In this document: positions 46,691 to 57,700 of the stretch, in pieces
How the letters are laid out: each line of letters opens with the position of its first letter
Position numbering within the stretch: the stretch's first letter is position 1
Source of the DNA: Capitulum mitella
Taxonomy: Eukaryota > Arthropoda > Thecostraca > Pollicipedomorpha > Pollicipedidae
Length of the DNA: 64,000 nt
NCBI GenBank assembly: GCA_030062745.1
Contig: CP099840.1
Span: 32,057,006-32,121,005 of the forward strand
Direction of reading: 5' to 3'
The notes under the pieces: generated by a model
The model's database searches: none
What the model was told of the DNA's origin: nothing
Seen by the model: the letters and a program-made list of their open reading frames with translations, nothing else
Made by a program: the position numbers and the translations under genes

Positions 46691-46694
46691 GAGT

Positions 46695-46960
46695 TTTGAC
46701 CATGTGTTTCAGTATAATTTCTGTTGATGTTCTTGGCGGAGGGTTATCAATAGTGCGAAGAATTGTGCTTGGGAAGCCTCAGCGCCTCCTCTTTTTCGCA
46801 TCGGGCCTCTCCTTTCCCCAAGTCTTGGATCCGTGCCTGCAAGACGTGAAGAGATGCCTATGGTCCCCTAGTGGCAGAAGCAGATCGAGGGTGAGCTCAA
46901 GTTCGCCTACTGAGACGGCGCTACCCGAGGACGACGATAATTTCTGGTTGCCGCCATAAA
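46695..46960 (+). repeat. duplicated block E, copy 2
   Basis: Aligns along most of its length with 50,458-50,710, starting at ACCATGTGTTTC and running through GGAAGCCTCAGCGCC, CTTGGATCCG and TATGGTCCCCTAGTG. Its right part (46,855-46,960) also matches the reverse complement of 47,640-47,765. Function unknown. Confidence 0.75.
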
Positions 46961-46979
46961 CCTTAGTCGTCATTGTCGA

Positions 46980-47630
46980 ATGCTAGGAACAGTCGTCATC
47001 GTCCGCGCCCTCTGTTTAAAACAGAGACAAACGCTCGTGTCACGCCAGCCCTCTCTAGGGCCAGGTAATCTCCGGACATTGGCCTCAGCTTAACAAGCCA
47101 CGAACTGAGCTGGCGGTGCCAACCCTGCTCTCCAGAGCCGGAGTTATCTTTCTCTCAAGGTCCCGCCGCAGTGCATGATGCGTTGTGTTGCTTTGGTTGG
47201 ATGTTCGTGTTTAAAGATGGCATTCCATCTACAGCAAATAAACAAGATGTAATTTGAAGAACAGTAGAGCAATCTGTTTCAGGTTTCAAAAGATCGCGGT
47301 GAAACATCATTTTCACCTCGGTTCTCTTTGAATCTTGAAGCAGGCTACATTGATTTCAAATGGCATCTTGTTATTTGACGCACTGTTGGCGTGCCAACTT
47401 TAAACACGAGTGTTCATCCTCTGCAACCGGTCGCACAGATTACAGCTGGACCTAAAGAGGACTAGCCCAGGTCTGACGAGCAGTGCTGACACCTCGAGCT
47501 CCGGGTGCGTATCGCTAATGTTTTCAAGCAAAGGTCGATGGAGGACCTGACCCGACAGCGAGCGGCGTGAAATAAGTGCTCGTTCCCGACCGGGACGGGG
47601 ACGGGGACGAGGAAGACTGGCCGCGCGCCG
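46980..47630. other. no feature identified
   Basis: Mixed composition with no recognisable coding or RNA feature. Confidence 0.3.
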
Positions 47631-47639
47631 ACGGTGGCG

Positions 47640-47765
47640 GCGACCGTCGTGTCGGCCACCACGGATTATCGTCGTCCTAGTGCAGCGCCGTCTCGACAGG
47701 CGTCCGTGACCGCGCTCTCGGTCTGCTCCTACCACTGGGGGACCATCTGCACCTCTGGCGGCTTT
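47640..47765 (-). repeat. inverted copy of the right end of block E
   Basis: The reverse complement matches 46,855-46,960: ATGGTCCCC(T/C)AGTGG, then GAGACGGCGCT and AGGACGACGATAAT in the same order. It lies 0.7 kb away in inverted orientation, so the pair could form a large hairpin. Confidence 0.65.
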
Positions 47766-48479
47766 GGCGCTGTAACTTCGCTGTGCGCACGTATGTCGGT
47801 TCTTCATCAGCCACGCCGGACAAAACAACCAGCTTTTCAGCCAACAACGACTTGGAGGCACCCGTGAATGGCTTTGCAAATTTCAGATTTAGCAGCGAGT
47901 TTCCTCCCATGATTTCCTGTAAGAGAAAGAACCCCAGACAAGATATTCATGACGTAAGTGTTTTGTTATGGTGACTGATTTGTCTGCAAGGATTGGGAAA
48001 TTGCACAGTGAAGTTCTGGCTCCCTTCTGGTTTCGAAATGTTTTGGGATGAAACGGTGTTTTTTACGCATGCCGTGTTACGCATAGTACCCAAATGACGA
48101 AAAGACAAAAACCGAGAACCGAGGAAAACAACGCGCAAAACACCGAAAATGTGGCAGCAAGCAAGTACCTCTACGAGCAAGGCCGCAAAGAAAAAGTTCA
48201 AAGATTATATGATGTAAATTGCAGTGTTCAGCTTCGTTAAGCGATGCCACGTTTCCTTCCGACAAAGAAAATTCTGAGCATCGAAGAACAGAGTATCCTG
48301 GAGCGTTCTCCATTGACTGTACGAAGACGGGTGGGATCGTGCATAACTCAGATGAGAAACCAAGAAGACGAAGCGGAAAGATGAAGGGAAAACACATCGA
48401 ATATGCATTAGAAAACACCACAAATACCATGCGCAACGCTGCCATAGACGACTGTTAGAACAAGCCGAAAACTGGGAGT

Positions 48480-48688
48480 GGACACTGCGTACTGAGACGT
48501 CACTCGGGCGTATTTGATGACCCGCGGAATGACATCAAATTCGGCACCAACCAGCAACCAAAGGAACACCTGCACCGACGCAACGTGTCTCGAGATCATG
48601 GTCACTGTCAATGACACCATATCCTCGCAGTTCTAACACAGTGAAGATGGTGAAGCAGACAGGAGAATACCAGGCCAGTTTGTCTGAC
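48480..48688. repeat. segmental duplication block, copy 2, left part
   Basis: Aligns with about 44,285-44,510 of copy 1. It is diverged and interrupted on its right by the TTAA element. Confidence 0.55.
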
Positions 48689-49347
48689 TTAACCCGTCCC
48701 TGACAGGGAGGGGGGCAGTTGACTGCCCCCCCCCCTGAGGTTCTTCTGGGATTGCGAGAGAACCAACAAACACAGAGTCACGAAACTTTGTGTACCTTTT
48801 GCTTCATCAATTTTACATCTCGCGTCAAAATTCTGACCTCAGGTCAGATCAGATGCCTGACCTAGGTCAGGTCAAACAGACCTATGTCAAAAAAAGTTTA
48901 GCGCCCTCTAACTTTTTCGCAAAACAAGATATCTCAATAATACTTTCAGAGATTAGTGAATGTGATAGATGCAACAAATCCCCTATCTCAGATTTTTCGG
49001 AATTTTCCGGGTCATTAACCTAAGGTCAAACCCATTTTTGAGACATGTCGTCGTTTTTTGGAAATTGACGGAATATTTCATAACATTTTTAGTGTGGAGT
49101 GAAGCAGACATCTCCTTACCGTCGTTGGGCAAAGTATCAATAACTTCCAGCCATTGACCTGAGGTCAGGTCACGAATAACTGTAGTAAGCCAAAAGAGGA
49201 TGAATTACTCAGGATGGGTAGAAAATGGCAGAACTGGCTTGCACAGGCGTAAGTAATACCAGGAACCTCAAAAAGTTTGAAAGAAACGCACCGTTGTTGT
49301 CGCCGTCGCCGATGTTCGAAACGGACCGACGGTCGTGCGCGGGTTAA
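48689..49347 (-). mobile_element. piggyBac-like non-autonomous element A
   Basis: Flanked by TTAA on both sides (48,689-48,692 and 49,344-49,347), with ends CCCG...CGGG. That is the target-site duplication and terminal CCC expected for piggyBac-superfamily transposons. It is about 651 bp, internally deleted relative to element B (58,566-59,781) and in the opposite orientation. A palindrome-like GGGGCAGTTGACTGCCCC lies just inside the left end. No transposase ORF. Contains AGGTCA-type words. Copy 1 of the surrounding duplication at 44.5 kb lacks it. Confidence 0.8.
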
Positions 49348-49349
49348 TT

Positions 49350-49552
49350 GCGTTACGTAGCGTGAAATCATCCCAAAGAGAGCCATGTTTGGTTTTCAAT
49401 AGGACGACGAAAAAAGAAAAGAAGAAACGAAGAAAGAACAATGCATAGGAACCGAAAAGAATTTAGCATACATCTCTTTGGGCAAGTTGACAAAGGAACA
49501 AGGGGAAAAGAACATCCTTTGCCCTCAGATGGGTGAACGAGGTGGATGACAG
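49350..49552. repeat. segmental duplication block, copy 2, right part
   Basis: Closely matches 44,515-44,725 (shared words include ACGACGAAAAAA, AATTT-GCATACATCTCTT and CTCAGATGGGTGA). It stops where the 45-bp repeat begins. Confidence 0.85.
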
Positions 49553-49554
49553 TT

Positions 49555-49599
49555 CTTATGCTTGCACGAGTATTTACTCATACACCCTTATAACGTTTC
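49555..49599 (+). repeat. 45-bp identical repeat, copy 2 (5' side of integrin copy 2)
   Basis: Identical to 46,066-46,110. It is followed by two copies of GTACGAGGCC and then integrin-like sequence. Confidence 0.9.
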
Positions 49600-49620
49600 C
49601 GTACGAGGCCGTACGAGGCC

Positions 49621-50331
49621 GTCCCTGGTCCGTGCACCTGGCGAGGCACTGTGTTCGCCGTCAACGTGCCGGACAACTTTCTGCGTCGCGACAAGACCCA
49701 GTGCTTCGGCCCCGTCACGGAAAGGACTTTTCCTGTCGACAAGTACAGCTACCTCGGCATGGCCGTGGCCCAGGGCAGGCTCTTCCCTGGTGCCAATGCA
49801 GACTCTCTGGTTGGAGAAGCGCCCAGGTCCAAAGGCACCGGACAGGTCGTCTTCTTTTCAAAGGAGCATGTGGGGCAGAAGGCGCTGAAATACGGCCGCA
49901 TCCTCGACGGAGAGACGCTCGCTTCTCAATTTCGCTACGAAACCTGCGTGCCAGACTTTAACTCTCATGGGATGACGGATTTGGTGGTGGGTGCGCCCTT
50001 GCACTCGGCCGACACGACTGGTGGCGCCATCTGTATCTACAAGACTCGTCGTTCGCGGCTTTCGACCGAGACGAAGCCCGATGGGATTGTTGGGGCGCCC
50101 GAGTCGCGGTTCGGCTTCGCGCTAGCCAGCCTGGCCCACCTGAAGAAAAACAGCCTCGAGGACCTGGCCGTGGGCGTGCGTCTCGAGGGCCACGGCGTGG
50201 TGTACGTGTACCTGCGGGGGAGGTGTCGAGAGGGTCTCGGCTTCGAGCTGGCTCAGGTGATCCGCTCAGAGGACGTGGCCGGAGCCGGGGCGCCCATCAC
50301 CTTCGGTTACTCGCTGGGCGGCGGCACCGAC
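49621..50331 (+). pseudogene. integrin alpha beta-propeller fragment, copy 2, open but truncated
   Basis: Starts abruptly at the point equivalent to PGPCTWRGTVF of copy 1 and stays open through VDKYSYLGMAVAQGRLF, VPDFNSHGMTDLVVGAP, EDLAVGV and YSLGGGTD. Homology then stops within a propeller blade at about 50,331; the reading frame closes at 50,358. The calcium-binding loops are imperfect (the expected third Asp of DxNxDG is His here and Asn in copy 1). It has the intact frame that copy 1 lost, but no N-terminal blades, legs or membrane anchor. It could be an internal exon of a larger gene whose other exons are unrecognised, since GTAACT at 50,338 might act as a donor. A truncated duplicate is more likely. 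Confidence 0.7.
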
Positions 50332-50334
50332 TAT

Positions 50335-50414
50335 TTTGTAACTTTAATGACTATATGACTATCTTGTAACTCCAAAAAGACAACAGAAACAGGGATGTGT
50401 ATGTATACTGCAGG
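50335..50414 (+). repeat. repeat shared with 53,737-53,809
   Basis: CT-AAAAAGACAACAG-AACAGGGATGTG with flanks is nearly the same in both places. It lies exactly where integrin homology in copy 2 ends, and again in intron 1 of the zinc-finger gene, so it is probably a dispersed repeat that broke the integrin copy. Confidence 0.6.
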
Positions 50415-50457
50415 ATGTGTGTGTACCAGGCCGCCTCCTTCCGCCACCACGGGCTCT

Positions 50458-50710
50458 AACCATGTGTTTCGGTACAATTTCTGCTGATGGTGTTGGCCGA
50501 CAGATATCAATAATACCAAGAATTGTGTGCTTGGGAAGCCTCAGCGCCTTCTCTTTTTCGCATATGGACTCTCCTTTCCCTTGGTCTTGGATCCGCGCCT
50601 GGAAGACGTGACATAGGTGCATATGGTCCCCTAGTGAGACAGGCAAATCGCGCGCGGACTGAAGGTCGACGGCCTTACCCGAGGACGGCGAGAATCTCTG
50701 CTTGCCGCGG
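50458..50710 (+). repeat. duplicated block E, copy 3
   Basis: Aligns with 46,695-46,960 (see that entry). Confidence 0.75.
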
Positions 50711-50714
50711 GCTG

Positions 50715-52430
50715 CCCACGGACAGACGCGGCCGACAAGTCTGATAACAGTCAGTAGCGTACGATGAGTGAGTTCGAATCAGACGACGAGAAAAAGGAAC
50801 CATGAAATGAAATAAGGAAGCAAACGGAGACGCATAGGGCTGATACAAAATTTTCAAAAATGCACACGCCGCGGTAACTGCATTCGCGACTGCCCCGGGA
50901 TCGCCAGAGCATATCCGCTTTTTCTCCATTGAAGAATGCGGAACCTAGGAGACATCTCGATTGGAAAAGTAGTTTAAAACCACTCATTCTGAATCCCCAA
51001 CTCAAACCCTCCCCATAAAGGAAATATCTACCATGTTGCCTCGGATGCCACTGTGGCTTTAAAAAAAATGTGGACTTGCAAGGCATGAAAAGAAAAGGTA
51101 ATACCTAATAAGGGCAGGCAGAGTCATCGAAATCACCAACTGCAGGAAGAACTTTTTTGTATGAAGAGTTGTCGCCGTTGCCAGGTGATAAGCAGCCGAA
51201 CAACAGATCCAGTGTGCGGCTGACACAGGCTCCGTGTTCCAGAACGGGCACCTGTTTTCGGCCTGAGCCCGAAGTGGTCAGCCAGGCACGGGACGACCGT
51301 GTCAAGGCACGTTCACGTGGAACGTTGGAGATCCTCCAGCCACGGGTGTAGGAACGGGGTGAGCCAGGGGGCTATCCCCCGCTTTTTGGGAAATTTTGCA
51401 TTAGTCTTTAGGAAAAACGTCTTTGCCCCTCCCCTCCACTTTTTCTAGATGTTCTTACGCCATGCCTTCCAGCACTACCTGGTTCGGCGCCTGGGGCAAA
51501 ATCAATTCATGTTTGGTAGCACTTGGGTGGCCGGCTCAGGGTTCACCAGCAAGCTCGGTTTAGCATGGAGTGTGACCCCAGCGCCAAGCACCAGGACGTT
51601 CGGACTAAATTTGTTAAGAAAACTAATCAAAAAGCTTGTTTGGTTCTTCTGGAACCAAAATGACTCGTTTGCAATTAAACTTATTTGAAAGTGCTTTGGC
51701 CGGACTGGTTTTGGTACAAATATAAGTAAAGATATTTTGTTTTGAATTAATTCGGCGTGCGCCATTGAGCTGGAAGCGGGGAGTGGAGGCAGGGGTCGAG
51801 GTCCCGAACTTTTGTGAAATTTAACATTGGCTCTATAAGCACTGACTGGAAAGAACTGACCCAAAATGCATCTGTGCCCCCTCCCATCTGCGGAGGAATT
51901 CCCGCGCCCCTGGCGTACGCCCATTGTTTGCACCCACATTGCCTTGTCACCTGCCGATGTGTAAGGAAGAGCCTTAGAGTATTGGTCCTGCGGCCATTCG
52001 GGCCGCGCCCCATGGTGGGCGACCTATAGGGGCGCTCGTGAGCGGCGTGTCGCTTTGTCTTTTGTTCGTTTCTCCGCTCGCGCCCCTGGAGCGCCCTGAT
52101 GCGGGGCCGCGAGCGGTGTGTAAACGGAGCCTATAGGGGCGCTCGGTCACGTCCGACCGAGAATACAGAAAAATGTTGTGCTGCTGAGTGTGTTACGCAA
52201 GATACGTCGGCTGTGGAGTGGAGGCGATCAAGGTGCACGCTACTTATGTACCTATCATCACGGCCTTGCTACCACGTAATATTTCGAAGCGAGAAAGGAA
52301 ATTTGTATGCCTGTCCCTTCAGGAAATCTGGTAGCATAAGCTTTCTTGGCGTTCTTGAGTCGAACAAATCCTGGAAAAGATTTGGCGAGGCTCTGGGGCG
52401 GCGCGAGCGTGCCGTGCCACCGTGACGCCG
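50715..52430. other. no feature identified
   Basis: Mixed sequence with short ORFs only. Around 52,010-52,160 a short direct repeat includes CTATAGGGGCGCTCG twice. No gene could be supported. Confidence 0.35.
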
Positions 52431-52439
52431 CTGTCGGCC

Positions 52440-52670
52440 CTTGCAGGACGAGGCGTGCGAGGACCCGCGGCTGGACCTGACCGCCACACTCGGCGGTGTC
52501 CTCATTGACGTCTTCAGCAAGCTCTGCTTCGGCCTGCTGCGAGTCAGGTTCAGCTGCCATAGGTTTGCTTCACCGTCCCCCACGACATCCATCGCGAGAG
52601 GTTGCGACGCGAAATGACCCTGGCGATAGAGAGCGTTGCAAAATAACCAAATAACCAACCAGCCATTGCG
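52440..52670 (+). repeat. duplicated block F copy 2 and block G copy 1
   Basis: 52,456-52,530 repeats 44,988-45,063. Next to it, 52,570-52,670 resembles 57,970-58,075 (GTCCC-CACGACA, GAGAGCGT-GC, AATAACCA). Both may be exon relics; the family is not recognised. Confidence 0.55.
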
Positions 52671-52774
52671 TGCTGCTAGACATGGGCTTTTCCGTTGACG
52701 AGAGCCATTGTTCTGTCAGATGTTCTTGAAAGGCAGTTATGGGAAGCAATTCTATTGGCAGTGATGTTTGTCTC

Positions 52775-54766
52775 GATGCTGCTTTTTGTCAAATGTACCT
52801 GTTGTCAAACCCATTACATTTTGTCCAGGCATTTAAACAATTTGAAATGACCATTGAAATAATTTGGAAAGGAAATATGGGTGTTGTGGCTTCTTCACTG
52901 CACTGTGTTCTGATTACTGGCTACTTAATTGATACTTTTCCAGCAAGGATGTCTCTTTGTTAAAAAAAGAAGTTATCATGTTTGATGACCACTACCAAAG
53001 CTATACAGACCAGTAGGATGGATGTGTTCAAACATGCCTGAAGAAGATCCAAATTCTTTATGTGCTGAGCAAGGGGCAGTGAATCCTTCAAGCCACAAGC
53101 AAGATGCATCCCTTGTGATCTCTTCAGATACCTGCCATCATACACAGTCTTCAGATGTAAGTGAAGAATGAATTTTTTGTGTGCTGCCAGATACTGTGTG
53201 TTGAAGCCTGTCAGAGCCATGCATGTATGTTGCCTATTTGTATGTTTTCATATTGTGTTTAGACATCTAGTTAGCTGCTCTGATGCTGTATGATGGTGTA
53301 GATTTGGTCATTTCTCTGTCAGTGCCCCAGATTTATAGCATTTGGTAGAAAATAACATTTCAGGGAGCAAGGATCTTTTGCCATTTTATCCACCTAATTC
53401 ATAGTCTTATTTTCCACTCTTGAGTGTTTAATTTTCCTTGTCATGTTAAACTCAGCATGCATAATTTCAGCTCTAAATTGCACTGATTTACTCATACTTC
53501 CTTCTCACATTGTATGTAGGTGTTACAAGTGATGCAGTTATTCATTTCTGAGCATGCATACCCAAAATACACTTGCTATATTATTGTTTACTATTTTTCT
53601 GTTTTCATATTCCTATTCCCTTGGTCTTTTCTTGCTTCATGTTTCTGTCTTGACACCTTGAGACATATTGGATTTTGGTACACTGCCCTCTGTTGACCAA
53701 CTAAGAGGCTGTCGTTTTATGATACTGAAAAAGTCAAATCATCAAAGCTATGGCTGTCTTCTAACTCTAAAAAGACAACAGCAACAGGGATGTGTATGTG
53801 TACTGCAGGAGCAGACTGATCCAGTCAGCCATCTGCTCTGTTTTGGTTCAGATCATCAGAGAAATGCCATAGCATGATGTATGGTTTAATCTTCTGAGGA
53901 AATCAGCAACTCTTATGTATGACATATGCCAGTACTTGGTGCAAGATTATGGGATATTTGGGCCCACCTGCATAATGGGATCAGGCTCTGAACATTATAC
54001 AGTGCTGAGTTCATGTGTGGCAGTGGTGCACAATTCAGTCATTTTAAAACACACAGCATTATGTTTATAACACTGGCTCAAAATGCTTGGCCAAGGCAGA
54101 TGAACATTTGTGCCCAGCACAGTCTTCTCCAACTGCCAAAGCAATTTTTGTTGTGGGGAACAACCCTGACACATGCCTCCTGCAACCTCCCCATAGCCAG
54201 CTGACATGACCATCTCAGTCTCAGGCCAAAGGTTAACATCTGTTCTTGGATTATTCCATTATTCTGCCACAATCACATTTCCTCACATTGACTTCCTTCT
54301 GCCAGTTAATACCAGCCTGTACATGGAAGCAGCATGTAGATGATAAAAAGCTGGCAAAGAGGTATGTTTGTAGAGAATAGGTCCAGAGGATTCATCAGGA
54401 GTGTGGCTTCTACCAACACATATTAATTCATGCATGACAGCCAGGAGCCTGTTTTGTGTTACCCTTTGTCTTTGGCAGGCTGATCCTGGCTCACATGGCT
54501 GTGTGCTGTGTGGGGGCTTTGTATCTGTCTCCAAATCTGCAGAACTGAACAAGCTGGATGTGTTCTCCAGGCTGTCCCCAGCATGTGACATTATTGTCAT
54601 CAACAAGGTGAGCCACTGCTCACCATCAGGTTACTTTGTATCATGTTGCAATAGATGCTTAACTACTTCATACCTGCTAGATGTATCCTTATCTTGTTGA
54701 TGTTGGGCTCCAGGAAGTCATGTTCAATTGGCTTGGCAATTGAATTGAATTGACAACACATCACAT
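52775..54766. other. CpG-depleted tract over the 5' part of the zinc-finger gene
   Basis: A single CG (about 53,712) in about 2.0 kb, against ordinary or high CpG density on both sides. TG/CA is frequent. The tract covers exons 1 and 2 and intron 1 of the zinc-finger gene. Confidence 0.8.
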
Positions 54767-57700
54767 CGGCTTCGCGCAATGTGGTGTGTTGTCTTCATCA
54801 AGCGGATTTTCTAGATGAGAACAATCCCATTAGGACTGGAAACTGTTCCTTGGTGTTCTTGACTTCTGGTGTCGAGCATGTCTCTGCGATCTGTGGGAAC
54901 AGTGGAAAATATGTCATCAACATAGGAATCAACAATGAAAAGAATTAACTGTAGGTGGTTAATAGAACATTGAATGCAGACATGTGCTGTTTGGTTTAGA
55001 TCCATAGGTTTTATGTGGCATTTCTTGATTTTGCTCAGCACCAGGAAGAGTTGTTTTAACCCTGATTGCTATCTTTTTGGCAGCTCAGTGTTACACTTGG
55101 CATCCACTCACCAGACATGGATTGGATGCTGATTCACGTCAACATTCACAGCTAATGACCTGGCAGTTGTCACTCTGCGCTCTGCTGCAGGGTCTGTCGG
55201 CTCTCCTGACAGGGTCTATCGGCTCTGCTGACGGAGTATGGCGGCTCTGTTGACTGAGTCTGTTGGCTCTGCTGACGGAGTCTGTGGACTGTGCTGACAG
55301 GGTCTGTCGATTCTGCTGACGCTGTTGGCCGTGTTTCCAGCTGTCGGCCGTGGCCGGCTGCAGTGCGGCGGACCTGCATGCGCGCGGCAGCTACGTCTGC
55401 CCCTCCTGCCACGGACGCGTGCTGAAGCTGCACAGTCTGGAGGCGGCGGTAAGCCGGCGCCGCTCTCTCCGTGTCTCGCTGCTGAAGCCGAGCAGTTGTT
55501 CCCCGACTCACAGACGCCCGAACGGATTTTGCCACCTTCTTTGTCAATGTTTCATGGCGAACGGTGAAAAGAGATGCTTGAAAGTGTTGGCTCCTAATGT
55601 GCCACGTTTGGAAGGAGAAAGTCAGCATCATTGATCGATTCGTTGGATTGTCGCATTGGCATTTGTCGATGCCATGTGAAATGTCAGTAGAACTCAGATT
55701 TGTGGGTTAGATAATTCGAATATTTAGGTTTGGCAAATGCTCTAATGAGGATTTCAATCTTCGCTGAGCAAATATTCGGTCGGCCATTGTTTCATACAAG
55801 TGTTTGCATATTACTGGAATGGCAACCGAGCATTCGAATATTCTTTTAAATTTCGCTGTAGTATCTAGACATATTTGAATTCTGTCATGCATAGTGATGC
55901 GAAATGCGAATTCGGGCATTGCTTATCACCTTATGCGACGTTCTTGCATCAGCATGGCAGATAACAGAGCGCGGGCAATGGCATTAAGACACACTCCAAC
56001 CCTTGCACTGTGGCCTGATCAACTCCTCAAGTGTCCTGAATAAGTGCGTGACTAATCTGTCGCTTGTTCCGTGATGGCCACAACTGGCAGAGACCCAATT
56101 TCGGGATCAGCCAGCGAGTGAAGCTGAACACTAATAGATTGTAAAAAAATCTGTATATTTCCATCTTCTCATGTTGCCCTTTAGGCGGACATAGGAGAAA
56201 TTGCCGGTCCATCGTTCCATCGATTGATATTTTGCACTCAGTGAGCTTTTGCACCCTGGCTTATTTTGCATGCTAGAAATATGATACATGAGCAAGCATA
56301 TAATACTTTTCCGTACATCGAAGCTGTATACTTCGGCGCTGACTCAGTCGAGCGCCCTCTGCCGCTGCCATGCCCCTCGTCTGGGCAGCGCCCGGCCGCC
56401 GCCCGCCCACTGCTTGGCGCCGGCCTCAGCTTTAAAGTTCTGTAACTTCGTCATTGTGAATCATTCGGATTTTTGTATATGTATTGCTCCAATAACAGCT
56501 TTTGACTCGAATTTCAGAAGATTCCAGTGCTGGGTCCGAATATTCAGATATTCGGATCTCATCGGTGCATCCGAATGTTGAAAAAATTCGGAGATACCCA
56601 TGCGAATATTCGATTCCATTTATCTGTTCGAATCCTCAGCCCCAAAAACCAGTCATTGTCCTGATCCTCTTCAGTCTCTCAGTTCAGGTCTTCTTCAGCG
56701 CTGTTAAGCGTGCTGTGGGGGAATGAACAGTGCTCGGTCAGTAAACCACATCGTGCCTCTTTTAGATCATTATCTTATTGCCAAGAAAAATATATTTATG
56801 TTGTAACGTGGTCTTTCCCTTCACCTGGTCATTGCCGTTCGCCATCTCTTTTTAGCAGCGGTATTTTGTGTCGTCATTTTTAAGATGATTGGCGCCTTGG
56901 AGCTCACGGTGGAGAATCTGGACTCAGAAATGACTGTCTGTGAAGATATCGCCAGCCCTGCGATAGCCAGCACCAGAGGCTGCGAAGCTGTACGGCCACA
57001 ATCATCGACATGCGTTCAGTCGACAGTCGACTTTCACAGCAGTCGAGATGCCAACAGATGACTTTGAAAAGCCGCGTGTTGAACCAGTCCGTACATGATT
57101 GTGGAGTTGATGCGGTACGCCCTGTCAGTTGTTCTCGTATTTTAGCACACGGCTGTGGCGGAGTGGCGGCGTAACTGTTTTGCCCGTGCTCCGATGGCAC
57201 GGCCCGGCGGCCTTTGTTCACCTCATACGCCGCAGTGCTGGCGCGCCGCGGCCGCCGCTGACGGCTGCCGCCGCGGCCGGCAGGTGGAGCAGGAGCGTGC
57301 TCTGCTGGCGGACTTGTTCAGCCGCAGCCGCGCGCCGCCGCCGCCGGCCGTGCCGCCGCCGCCGCCGCCGCCGCCGCCGGGCGACAGCCTGCTGGTGTTG
57401 GACGACGTGGAGGTGCGACTCCAGGATGACCAGGTGACGGCCGTGCCGCTCACCACCAGTCGGCGTCGACAGCTGCTGCGACAGGCGCGCACCGCACAGA
57501 GACGCTTCGAGTGCAAGGTACGCCGGCCGGACGGCAGCACACTGGACCCTGTGTGTCCCGGAGGGGAGGGGCAACTGGCAGTACTGCTCAGAGTGGGGTA
57601 CACCGGCCGGTGGGCGGGACACGGTGCCTTGTGTGTAGCGGGGGAGGGCGCAACTGACGTTGCGGCTCGCTGAGGGTAACGCCGGCCGGCAGAATGCAGG

